Assembly: GCA_022823665.1 (NCBI GenBank)
Contig: JAJEHN010000012.1
Span: forward strand, 1 to 64,000
Length of the DNA stretch: 64,000 nucleotides
Source of the DNA: Thermoanaerobaculia bacterium
GTDB lineage: Bacteria > Acidobacteriota > Thermoanaerobaculia > Multivoradales > Multivoraceae
Direction: 5' to 3'
Part shown: in pieces, positions 41,590 to 49,768 of the stretch
How the letters are laid out: each line of letters opens with the position of its first letter
Position numbering within the stretch: position 1 is the first letter of the stretch
The notes under the pieces: model-generated
What the model saw: the letters and a program-made list of their open reading frames with translations, nothing else
Told to the model about the DNA's origin: nothing
Databases searched by the model: none
Program-made: the position numbers and the translations under genes

Positions 41590-41910
41590 TTACCGCTTGT
41601 TCAACTCTTTCAGCACTTGCCGATCGTCCTGAGCGAAGAACTCCAGGACACCGGCAACACGACTCACCCGATCCTCCACCCTCGCGAGGCGATCGTCCCG
41701 GGCAAGGCATTCCAGAGTGCCGGTAACACGACCCACCCGATCCTCCACCCTCGCGAGTCGATCCAAACCGCCGGCCGACTCAAACCGCAGCAACCGTTGC
41801 TCAAGCGACCAGATTCGAGTTCGGGACCGATGCAACACGTACAGAATGGGTGCCGCACACACTACTATCACGCCTGCCGCGACGATCAATAGAAGACCCG
41901 TCTCCGTCAC
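41590..41910 (-). CDS. Small single-TM coiled-coil protein with tandem internal repeat
   Basis: A 106-residue protein: one N-terminal membrane helix (GLLLIVAAGVIVVCAAPILYVL), then a charged coiled coil containing two copies of a 23-residue unit, DRLARVEDRVGRVTGTLECL and DRLARVEDRVSRVAGVLEFF. GTG 41910 follows an AGGAGAGG site at 6 bases, preferred to the GTG at 41949. Function unknown. The layout (membrane anchor and heptad coil) resembles small accessory proteins next to recombinases or phage genes, but there is no recognised family. It is divergent from the tyrosine recombinase gene. Confidence 0.6.
   Translation of the reverse strand: MTETGLLLIVAAGVIVVCAAPILYVLHRSRTRIWSLEQRLLRFESAGGLDRLARVEDRVGRVTGTLECLARDDRLARVEDRVSRVAGVLEFFAQDDRQVLKELNKR
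41643..41764. repeat. Two-copy 69-base tandem repeat within the coiled-coil gene
   Basis: The segment starting 41643 (CCAGGACACCGGCAACACGA) recurs at 41712 with a 69-base period; about 47 of 53 aligned bases match, including 21 consecutive bases (the identical ACCCGATCCTCCACCCTCGC core). The period is a multiple of three, so it encodes the repeated 23-residue unit. Confidence 0.8.
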
Positions 41911-41950
41911 AATCCACCTCTCCTGGGACTGCTCCCTGCGATTCGGCACG

Positions 41951-41984
41951 TTAGTCCTCCGCTATGGGCGTTATGTAGGACTAA
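41951..41984. promoter_or_regulatory. 8-bp perfect inverted repeat between coiled-coil gene and recombinase
   Basis: TTAGTCCT (41951-41958) and AGGACTAA (41977-41984) are exact reverse complements separated by 18 bases, in a locally AT-richer segment about 110 bases upstream of the recombinase start. It could be an operator controlling the recombinase, a hairpin in the transcript, or part of an attachment core. Confidence 0.4.
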
Positions 41985-42091
41985 GCTCCCTGCGGAAACG
42001 GTCTTCATACACCGTTGTCTGTAGGTCACAACGAAAACAAACTGCCCCGCACCCGGGAGGCGTTCTCTCCGCCAGACCGAGAAGGAGTGAA

Positions 42092-43105
42092 GTGCAGGTG
42101 GCAGGAAAACGCGAACAGGTTCTGACCGGCGCGAACGCGGTCACCGACGCATTGCGGAGGTCGCTGTCCCCGAACACGCGTAGCGCCTACCGAGCGGGCT
42201 GGCGAAGGTTCGCCGACTACTGCGACGCAAACGGCAAGAACCCGATGGCCGCGACGCCGGACGACGTCGCCGGCTTCCTCGTCAGGATGGCGTCGCGACC
42301 GCGGTCACCCAAGGCCACGACCAGGAAGGGAGCGCCGCTCGCCATGGGCACGATCCGAGTCGCTCTTGCAGCGATCAACCGGAAGTACCGCGAGCAGAAC
42401 CGGAGGTCACCGGCCAGCGATGTGAGAGTGTCTGACGTTCTCCGGGGACTCGCGCGCCGGACGGACCACGGACCGCGGCAGGTGAAGGCCCTGCGAGCCG
42501 GAGAGATTGCTCGCATTCTGGCTTGCTGTGACGAGCAGGCCGTCGATGGGCGCCGTGGCCTCATCGCGGTCCGGAATGCCGCGCTGGTGGCGGTCGGTTT
42601 TGCTGCGGCGCTGCGTCGGTCGGAACTCTGCGCCCTCCGAGTCGCCGACATCGAGTTCCCGAGCGTGTCAGGCGAAGCGTCGGGCATCTTCCTGCACATC
42701 CGGAAATCGAAGACGGATCAACTCGGCCGGGGACAGAGGATCGCCGTACCGGAGGGCCATCTGCTCCGGCCGGTCGCCAGGCTGCGCCGCTGGCTGGCGC
42801 TCTCCGCCATCAAGCACGGGCCACTGTTTCAGAGCATGCGCCGCGGCGGCCACCTCCAGGGACGGCACCTGCACCCGACCGACGTCGGCCGGCTCGTGAA
42901 GCGGTACGCGAGCGCCATCGGCCTGGACCCGACCGACTACTCGGGCCACTCCTTGAGGGCCGGCTTCGTCACGAGCGCAGCGGCGCACCGCGCACGGCTC
43001 GACAAGATCATGGAGGTTACGCGGCACACCAGCGCGCGCATGGTGCTCCGCTACATTCGGCAGGCGGACGCCTTCGAGGATCACGCCGGAGCGGCGTTCC
43101 TGTAG
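42092..43105 (+). CDS. Tyrosine recombinase/phage-type integrase
   Basis: A 337-residue site-specific recombinase. The N-terminal SAM-like DNA-binding domain (SPNTRSAYRAGWRRFADYCD) precedes a complete catalytic domain: first Arg in AALRRSELCALRV (about 176), Lys in IRKSKTDQLGRG (about 207), HSLR (His286, Arg289), His312 in VTRHTS, and nucleophile Tyr321 in MVLRYIRQAD. GTG 42092 follows an AAGGAG site. No tRNA or clear attachment site is seen, and no phage structural genes adjoin it. It may be a solitary integrase of a small island or a remnant. The long upstream frame (to 41717) overlaps the divergent coiled-coil gene and was not used. Confidence 0.9.
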   Translation: MQVAGKREQVLTGANAVTDALRRSLSPNTRSAYRAGWRRFADYCDANGKNPMAATPDDVAGFLVRMASRPRSPKATTRKGAPLAMGTIRVALAAINRKYREQNRRSPASDVRVSDVLRGLARRTDHGPRQVKALRAGEIARILACCDEQAVDGRRGLIAVRNAALVAVGFAAALRRSELCALRVADIEFPSVSGEASGIFLHIRKSKTDQLGRGQRIAVPEGHLLRPVARLRRWLALSAIKHGPLFQSMRRGGHLQGRHLHPTDVGRLVKRYASAIGLDPTDYSGHSLRAGFVTSAAAHRARLDKIMEVTRHTSARMVLRYIRQADAFEDHAGAAFL

Positions 43106-43272
43106 GCCTGACGCAGGCCAATCGGCCAAAGCGCTTGACAACGCCCATTATGGTGCGCCTTTCCAGGCGGGAAGCGGATCAGGAGTGGCGGCCCGAACCG
43201 GCTCCTTGTGCTCTCCCGGCAACTCAAGCCCGCCATCCATCGAACAGTCCTCCGAGAACCGCTATTCCACCT

Positions 43273-44802
43273 CTAGCCGTCGGCGGTCGCGGGCACGTCG
43301 AAGTACTTCGCGACGATCCACTCCGGCTGCCAGCGGTCGGGCTCGCGTTCGGTACCGGTGAGGTCGCGGCGTAGGGGCGCGGGATTGGAGACGGAGAGCG
43401 GCACCGTGTCGCCCATGGCGGTTTGCCAGCCTTCGAGGAGGGCTTCGAGGCGGGCCGCGGTTTCCACGTGGTCGCGATCGGCGATGAGGTTCGTCAGTTC
43501 GTCGGGGTCTTCGGAGAGATCGAACAACTGGCGGTGGTTCACGTTGGGGTACACGATCAGCTTGTAACGGTCGTCGCGCACCGCGCGCATCACGTCCCGG
43601 TAGGGCAGGAAGAGGCTCCGGCGCCAGGTCGGGTCGCCGCCGGACCAGAGGGGAGTGAGGTCGCGACCGTCGATGCCCGGAGGCTCCGCGACGGCGCCCT
43701 GTGCGAGCAGGGTCGGAAAGAGGTCGTAGAGGTAGGTGAAGGCATCGGTCGTTCCGTGCGGGACGCCCGGGCCGCGGATGATCAGCGGGCAGCGCATGGA
43801 GTGTTCGTAGAGGTTCTGCTTGCCCAGGAGGCCGTGACTGCCGACCGACAGTCCGTGGTCGGCGGCGTATACGACGACCGTGTGCTCCGCCTGGCCGTTC
43901 TCGTCGAGCGCGGCGAGGATGCGGCCCACCTGGTCGTCAAGGTGGGTGATCAGGCCGTAGTACTCGGCGAGCTGGTCGCGGATCACGTCCTCGGTGCGCG
44001 GCCAGGCGGCCAGGTTCTCGTCGCGGAGGATGAGGGCGCCGTTGTCGAAGGGGTGCTGCGGCTTGTAGTTCGCCGGCAGCGGCAGGTTGCGCTGGTAGTA
44101 GCGCTCGCGGTACTCGGGCGGCGGCTGGCGGGGATCGTGCGGCGCCGTGAAGGGCACGTAGGCGAAGAACGGCTGCCCCGGTTCGCCGCTCGCCTCCGCC
44201 GCGGCCTGCTCGTCGAGGAACTCGATGACCGCATCGGCGAAGAGCTCGCTGGAGAACCTCTCCCCCACGCGCCGACGCACCATGCCGCCGTTCTCGATGT
44301 CCTGAACCTCGGTCTGCGTGTGGTCCGCCATGCCGCCCAGGTAGATCGCCGTGCCCCGGTCGAAGGCGCGCAGCAGCGCCTCTTCGCCGTTGTGCCACTT
44401 GCCGGTGATGAACGTGCGGTACCCCGCCGACTCGAGCAACCGGGGCAGGGTCGGCACGCCCTCCATCCTGTTGGGCGAGCGCATCCAGCTTCGTCCGGTC
44501 AGCACCATCGCCCGGCTCGGCACGCAGACGGCGCCGCTGTTCGAGCCGAACACGTAGTTGCGCCGGAAGCTCCAGCCCTCGGCCACCAGGCGATCGAGGT
44601 TCGGCGTGTCGATCAGTTCGTTGCCCCAGGCGCCGATCGTGTCGGCGCGCTGGTCGTCGGCGAACAGGAACAGGATGTTCGGCCGGGGCTCCTGCGGTTC
44701 CGCATCGCCGGCAGGCTCAGGGGTCGCCTGGGGCGCGCAGGCGAGCGCCAGCGCCAGAGGCGCGACGGCCAGCACCATCCCTGCCCGCGCGTAGCGGAGC
44801 AA
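43273..44802 (-). CDS. Sulfatase, lipoprotein
   Basis: A 509-residue arylsulfatase-family enzyme with a lipoprotein-like signal (MVLAVAPLALALAC). The formylglycine site is AVCVPSRAMVLTGR (Cys93; C-x-P-S-R), to be converted to formylglycine by a maturase not seen here. Other family blocks are NILFLFADDQRADTIGAWGN (metal-binding Asp pair), GKWHNGEEALL and AADHGLSVGSHGLLGKQNLY (metal-binding Asp-His). It would remove sulfate from carbohydrates or other esters. Start is uncertain: TTG 44802 gives a positively charged n-region after GGAAGGGG; ATG 44778 lacks positive residues; GTG 44889 overlaps the ATPase stop (GTGA) but gives a 36-residue Arg-rich leader. Confidence 0.88.
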   Translation of the reverse strand: MLRYARAGMVLAVAPLALALACAPQATPEPAGDAEPQEPRPNILFLFADDQRADTIGAWGNELIDTPNLDRLVAEGWSFRRNYVFGSNSGAVCVPSRAMVLTGRSWMRSPNRMEGVPTLPRLLESAGYRTFITGKWHNGEEALLRAFDRGTAIYLGGMADHTQTEVQDIENGGMVRRRVGERFSSELFADAVIEFLDEQAAAEASGEPGQPFFAYVPFTAPHDPRQPPPEYRERYYQRNLPLPANYKPQHPFDNGALILRDENLAAWPRTEDVIRDQLAEYYGLITHLDDQVGRILAALDENGQAEHTVVVYAADHGLSVGSHGLLGKQNLYEHSMRCPLIIRGPGVPHGTTDAFTYLYDLFPTLLAQGAVAEPPGIDGRDLTPLWSGGDPTWRRSLFLPYRDVMRAVRDDRYKLIVYPNVNHRQLFDLSEDPDELTNLIADRDHVETAARLEALLEGWQTAMGDTVPLSVSNPAPLRRDLTGTEREPDRWQPEWIVAKYFDVPATADG

Positions 44803-44885
44803 ACCGATCCGGCCCCTTCCGCCGCGGCGCCGGCGCCAAGCACGCGCCAAGGGAGCAGCGACCGGTTCGGAACCAGGCCCTCGCC

Positions 44886-46628
44886 TCACCACAGCCTCCG
44901 GGCCGCCTCGGCAAGAGCCGCCGTCGCGGCTATCGCGTCGAGCTTCTCCACGACTTCGGGGTCGATCTCCTCTTCCGGCACGAACCCGGCCAGCCGGTGG
45001 AAGTTCGCTCTCGCCATCAAGTTCGGCTCGCCCAGGTTGGCGGCAAAGGTCTCGAACAACAACGTCAGGAACTCGACGCCCGCCTCCGTCTCGACGCTCC
45101 ACGGAGACGGCCGGCCGCGATCGGCCAGCGTCTTCACCACCTCCGCCACCGCCTCTCGCATCGCCCTCACCCTACGCTCCGCCTCGGCCTCCTCGAACAG
45201 CGGGCCGAACGCTTCGCGACGGGCGCTGTCGGCGGCCCACCCCTCCAGCGCGGACGGCGAGCACAGGTAGCTCTCGATCCCCCGTTTCCGCCAGGAAAGC
45301 TGCTCCAGCCCGTCATCGGTCTCGACCTGTTCCGGCAGTTCGTCGAGGAGCGCGATGCCGCGAAGCCGCGGACAGGCTTCACGGAGACCGCGAAAGTGCT
45401 TCCCGGCGCTCAAGGGCCGATCGTCGACATACTCGACGAGCGGTCGCTCGAGCACGCTCCCGGCCGCCTCGTGGCCGAGACGCCGGGCGAAGGCCCTGAG
45501 AATCGCCAGGTCCTTCGATCTCCCCAGGTACAGCACCCAGCCCACAAGCTCGGCCTGCAGGTACTGGCTGAAACCGATCCGGGTCAGCGCCTTGGCTACC
45601 TGGCTGCCTCCATCGTCGATCCGGTGCGGCTTGCCCACGAAGGCGATCACCGTGTCCACGCCCGCGGCTTCGTTCAGCAGCGCCTCGGAATGGCTGGCCA
45701 CGAGCACCTGGCTCTCGTGTTCTTCGGCCGCCTCCCGAATCAGGCGGTAGACCTCGCGTTGCCGCAGCGTCTCGAGATGGGCGTCCGGTTCGTCGAGCAG
45801 GAGCACCGTCCGCGGATTCAGAGCCAGATAGGCAAGAAGCAGCAGCGTCTGCTGCAGTCCCCTGCCGCTCGACGACAGATCCAGCAACGCTCGCCCCTCC
45901 CGATACTCCATCGCGACCTCGCCTCGATCCTCGACATAACGGGGCGACTCGATCCGGACACCGAACATCCGTTCGACGGTCCGGGTAACGGACTCCCACG
46001 CCTCCGGCTGCTCCGCGTGCAGGCGATGGCAGAGGTTGCGCAGCACTTCCGAAGTGCGCCCTTCCCCCAACCGAACGTTGACGGCGCCCGGATCGATGCG
46101 CGCCTCGTTCGCCGCAAGGCCGGACATCGACGGCAGGTAGGCGAGGCGCACCGTGTTGGCCTCTTCCGGAACGGGCATCCGTTTCAGCGGCTTCCCGGCG
46201 CCGATCCTCAGCGGACGGCAGTAGAAGGACTCCGCGTTCGCATAGTCGAACTCCAGCCCGCAGGACCAGGCCCCGCCGGCGTCGTGTCCGTCGACGATGA
46301 CCTCGACCCGGACGTTCTCCGTCCTCTGCCGGCCGCTCTCCACCCGGACGTTGCGCGTATGGAGGCCCCGCCAGAGCAGGTTGGCCACGGGTACCGGCGC
46401 CGCAGTCAGGTCGCGCCTGTTCACGGCGACGCCGGGCCTCTTCTCTGGCGTCTTCTGCCCCGCCCGCTTCTCGTTCCAGCGCTTGAGTCCGAGATCCCAT
46501 AGCGCGAGCGCCTGAAGAGCGGACGTCTTGCCCGAGTTGTTCGGACCGACGAACACGACCGGGTTGCCGAGCTCGATCTCCACCTCCTCGAAGCGCTTGA
46601 AGTTGCGGATCGTGAGCTTGGTGAGCAT
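44886..46628 (-). CDS. OLD-like AAA ATPase with apparently degenerate TOPRIM domain
   Basis: A 580-residue SMC/ABC-type ATPase: Walker A GPNNSGKT (28-35), signature region DLSSSGRGLQQTLLLLAYL (about 250), Walker B TVLLLDEPDAHLE (274-286) and SHSE (313). The C-terminal half resembles OLD-family TOPRIM nucleases, but the first TOPRIM motif reads VLYLGRSKDLAILRAFARRL (about 365). Related proteins I recall have a conserved Glu-Gly (LYLEGxxDL). Here Glu-Gly is replaced by Gly-Arg. The second motif, GIALLDELPE, also lacks a DxD. Members such as OLD, GajA and AriA act in phage defence. With both motifs lost, nuclease activity is doubtful. Encoded next to a sulfatase on the same strand, near the recombinase. 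Confidence 0.75.
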   Translation of the reverse strand: MLTKLTIRNFKRFEEVEIELGNPVVFVGPNNSGKTSALQALALWDLGLKRWNEKRAGQKTPEKRPGVAVNRRDLTAAPVPVANLLWRGLHTRNVRVESGRQRTENVRVEVIVDGHDAGGAWSCGLEFDYANAESFYCRPLRIGAGKPLKRMPVPEEANTVRLAYLPSMSGLAANEARIDPGAVNVRLGEGRTSEVLRNLCHRLHAEQPEAWESVTRTVERMFGVRIESPRYVEDRGEVAMEYREGRALLDLSSSGRGLQQTLLLLAYLALNPRTVLLLDEPDAHLETLRQREVYRLIREAAEEHESQVLVASHSEALLNEAAGVDTVIAFVGKPHRIDDGGSQVAKALTRIGFSQYLQAELVGWVLYLGRSKDLAILRAFARRLGHEAAGSVLERPLVEYVDDRPLSAGKHFRGLREACPRLRGIALLDELPEQVETDDGLEQLSWRKRGIESYLCSPSALEGWAADSARREAFGPLFEEAEAERRVRAMREAVAEVVKTLADRGRPSPWSVETEAGVEFLTLLFETFAANLGEPNLMARANFHRLAGFVPEEEIDPEVVEKLDAIAATAALAEAARRLW

Positions 46629-46699
46629 GCGCGGGAACCACCGTCGCGAGCGGTCTCGGCAACGTTAGCGCAGCGAACCCGCCCCCGAACCCCAGCAGG

Positions 46700-46719
46700 G
46701 CGCCGCCGCCCGCCGGCGC
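46700..46719 (-). terminator. Hairpin downstream of the TonB-dependent receptor
   Basis: GCGCCG and CGGCGC form a six-base stem with an eight-base loop, 5 bases past the receptor stop on the minus strand. No U-run, so weak evidence for termination. Confidence 0.3.
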
Positions 46720-46723
46720 GGAC

Positions 46724-49575
46724 TCAGAACTCCAGCCGCACGCCGACCTCGAACCGCCGCGGTTGGCGATAGAGGATCGGATCGCCCACGCCGGTTCCCT
46801 CGAAACAGCCGCTCGACAGGGTGCAGACGCTCTCCACCTGCTCGTCGCCCAGCAGGTTGTAGACGGACGCCATCAGCCGGACGCGCAGGCCGTGGCCGTG
46901 TTCCCGGTGGTGGATGCGACCGTGGTCGTGTTCGGCGTGGTCGTGGCCGTCGTGGTCGTCCTCGTCCGCGCCGGCGCCGAACCGGAACGCTCTCGACACC
47001 TGCAGGTCGAGCAGGTGGTTCTCGTTCGCCTCGAGGCTTCCGCGCGGCGCCTCGTAGACCCGCCCGTAGGGGACGCCCCAGCGCCACGGCGTGTAGACGA
47101 AGGGGGACGACCAGGTCGCGCCGAATCCAAGAATGAACTGCCTCGGCAGGCTCCCGTGCCCGTGGATCTTCACCCGGTGCTCGCGATGATCCCCCAGGAA
47201 GCCGTAGCGGTTCTCGTAGTGCGCGGGGTAGACGTCGAAGTCGGAGCCCACGGAGCGGGTGTACTCCACGTTTCCCCTGGACTCCGACCAGACGTACGAG
47301 GCCATGATGTGCGCCCTGTCCGACCAGCGGGTCTCGAAGTCCAGCAGCAGGCCCTGGTACTTCCGCGTCAACTGAGGCAGGTTCGCCAGGACGAAGTGAC
47401 TGCAGGCGGCGTCGGCCCGCGGCACGGGCAGGTTGCCGTTGCAGGTGTCCTCGATGATGTCCAGCGTCTCCTTGTCGACCCAGGTCAGGCCGATGGACGC
47501 CAGCGGAGCGACTTCCATCTCGACGGCGAGGATCGTCTGCTCGGCCCAAGTCGGATCCAGACCGTCCTGAACCCGGTTCGGCTCGTTGTTCTAGGCCCAG
47601 GTAAGGAACCAGCCGAACGGATCGTGCCCCTGGGGATCGAGCCTCCAGAAGGGGACCGTGCCGTCGCCAAAGCCGCTGCCGCCGATCTGCCGGTCCCCCG
47701 CCGCGGCCTCCATGCACCGGTCCGCCGTCACACCCAGCCGGGACAGAGAGTAGGAGGAACACGACCGATAGTAGTTCGTCGGCGTCGTGCGGACACGGGC
47801 GAAGCTCGCGAGCCCCAACGCGCTCGGGTGCATGAAGTGTCCCCAGCTCCCCCGGACGGCCAGTCTTCCATCGCCACGCACGTCCCAAGCCACGCCGACT
47901 CGCGGCTGCAACTTGGCCAGCGACGCGATCTCGGCGCCGACGTCGTTGGAGAAGCTCACGTCGTCCCGGCGCAAACCGACCTTGAGCGTCAGATCGTGGT
48001 TCGGCCGCCAGGTGTCCTGCAGATAGATCGTCAGGAGCTCGCCCGACGACGGAGTAGGCGGGTAGACCGGCCGCACGACGAACGAGTGCGGAGCGCCCCC
48101 CAGGTCGTAGTAGAGGCCTCCGCCGGTCAGGTTGATCTGCCGCACGTAGCCAACGTCGCCGTAATCGACGCCGAACCGGAGCTCGTGGTCGCCCGCGTCG
48201 TGGCCGCTGAACCAGGCCATGCTCGCCGAGGCCTCGTCACGGTCCCGTTCGGTGAGGAACACGCGGGACGCGTTGACCGTCGCCGCGTAGCCGAGGCCGA
48301 TGTCGATGTGGCCGCTCGTGTCCAGATCGCCGCTCATCGGCAGGGTGTTCGACACGCTGCGGGAGCGGGACGCGGTGAGCCGCCACTCGAAGCGAGAAGC
48401 GGTGAGCCCCAGCAGGTCCGCGCTCAGAATCTCCGTCTCGCCGTCCACCCGGCTCGTCGCCTCGGCGCCGGTGAAGGGGCTGGCGTTCGCGTTGAGCAGC
48501 GTCGGCCGGTCGCCGACGTACCGTCCCATGAGTTGCCAGCGCTCGTTCGCCTGCCAGGTCAGCTTGCCCAGCGTGTTCTCACGCTCGAGGTCGCGCGTCG
48601 TCGGAGAAGCCGTCGGCGTGTTCTTCGAGTCGATCAACGAGAGCCCGGTGAAGAACCAGAGCCGGTCCTGACGGACCGGGCCGCCCAGGGTGAACGAGGG
48701 CTCGGAGTACTCGAAGATGTCCTCGTCCCGGTCGAAGTGCTCGCCGTTCGTGTTGAAGTTCGTGTCGCGGTAGCGCATGTCGAAGGTCCCCGACACGTCG
48801 TTGCCGCCCGACTTGGTCACCACGTTCACCACTCCGCCGGTCGCCCGCCCGTAACGGGCCTCGAAGCCCCCCGTCTCGAAGTTGATCTCCTGGATCGTGT
48901 CGAAGTTCAGGTGGACGCCGACCGTCGCCCGCACGGGGTCCGTCGAGTCGATGTTGTCGACGTAGTAGACGTTCTCGCCCTGGGTCGATCCGAAGACGCG
49001 GGGGTTGGCCGACACGGGCGAGATCCTGCCGTCGGTGTTCGGCGCGACCGCGTCGATGCGACGCCGGGCGCCTGGACCAGGAGGTTGTAGTAGCGCCGGT
49101 TCACCGAACCGACGGAAGACTCCTGAAGATGCTCGTAGGTGAAGGTCTGCGAGACGGAGACCTGCTCGGAATCCACCACCGGCGTCTCGGCGGTCACCAT
49201 GATCTCGTCCGCGAACTCGCCCAGCTCGAGATCGATGTGGAGTTCCGTCACCCGGTTCAGCCGGACCTCGACCTCTTCCCGGCGCTGCGGGACGAAGCCG
49301 TCCAGCTCGACGTCCACGGTGTAGACGCCCGGCGGCAGACTGTGGAAGTTCACGCCGCCCCCGCGGTCGCTGATCTCGACCCGCTCGCCCATCAGGGCCG
49401 GCGATGTCACGGTGACCATCGCTCCGGGAAGCGGCGAGTGGTCCGCGTCCTCGATGTGTCCGGCGAGCCGCCCTCCGGGCTGGGCGAGCGCCGGCGCGAC
49501 GGCTGAGAAAAGCGCAAACGGCAGGAGCAACAACAGACGGGACGGGCACTTCAGGGAACCGCGGAACAGGGGCAC
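46724..49575 (-). pseudogene. TonB-dependent receptor, interrupted by a frameshift and an in-frame stop
   Basis: A single receptor of about 950 codons is spread over two frames. The first section (signal peptide LLLLPFALFSAVAPALAQ, then a carboxypeptidase-like regulatory domain GRLAGHIEDADHSPLPGAMV and the plug TAETPVVDSEQVSVSQTFTY) runs to about 49060, where NLLVQAPGV should continue into IDAVAPNTDGRIS but the frame shifts. The barrel then reads on (VFGSTQGENVYYVDNIDSTD, RYGRATGGVVNVVTKSGGND) to an in-frame TAG at 47593-47591, after which the same frame continues NNEPNRVQDGLDPTWAEQ to the C-terminal barrel strand RRFEVGVRLEF. A His/Asp-rich stretch (about 46889-46979) lies in the C-terminal part. 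Either a decayed gene or two sequencing errors. Import of a metal chelate or glycan would be the original role. Confidence 0.82.
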
Positions 49576-49768
49576 TTGCAGACTCCGGGTGACTCCGCTC
49601 GGGATGATTCCGCCGCAAACCGGACAAGCCGGGCAGCACGGACCGGCCGCGAACTCGAGTGGTCGGGCCCGTTCGAGCGCCAGCTATCCTGCCAGAAGAG
49701 AGGCCGCGCAAGCTACACTGACCTGCCTGTCGCCGACCGCTTGCCAACCAACGACCAGACGCCGCATC

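Noticed and set aside
41643..41764. Possible CRISPR-like direct repeats
   Set aside because: Only two copies, no spacer of constant length, and the period is in frame with a protein-coding duplication.
43106..43272. Attachment site or promoter between recombinase and sulfatase
   Set aside because: A TTGACA hexamer is present (43134-43139), but no matching -10 at proper spacing and no repeat of the recombinase-proximal dyad were found.
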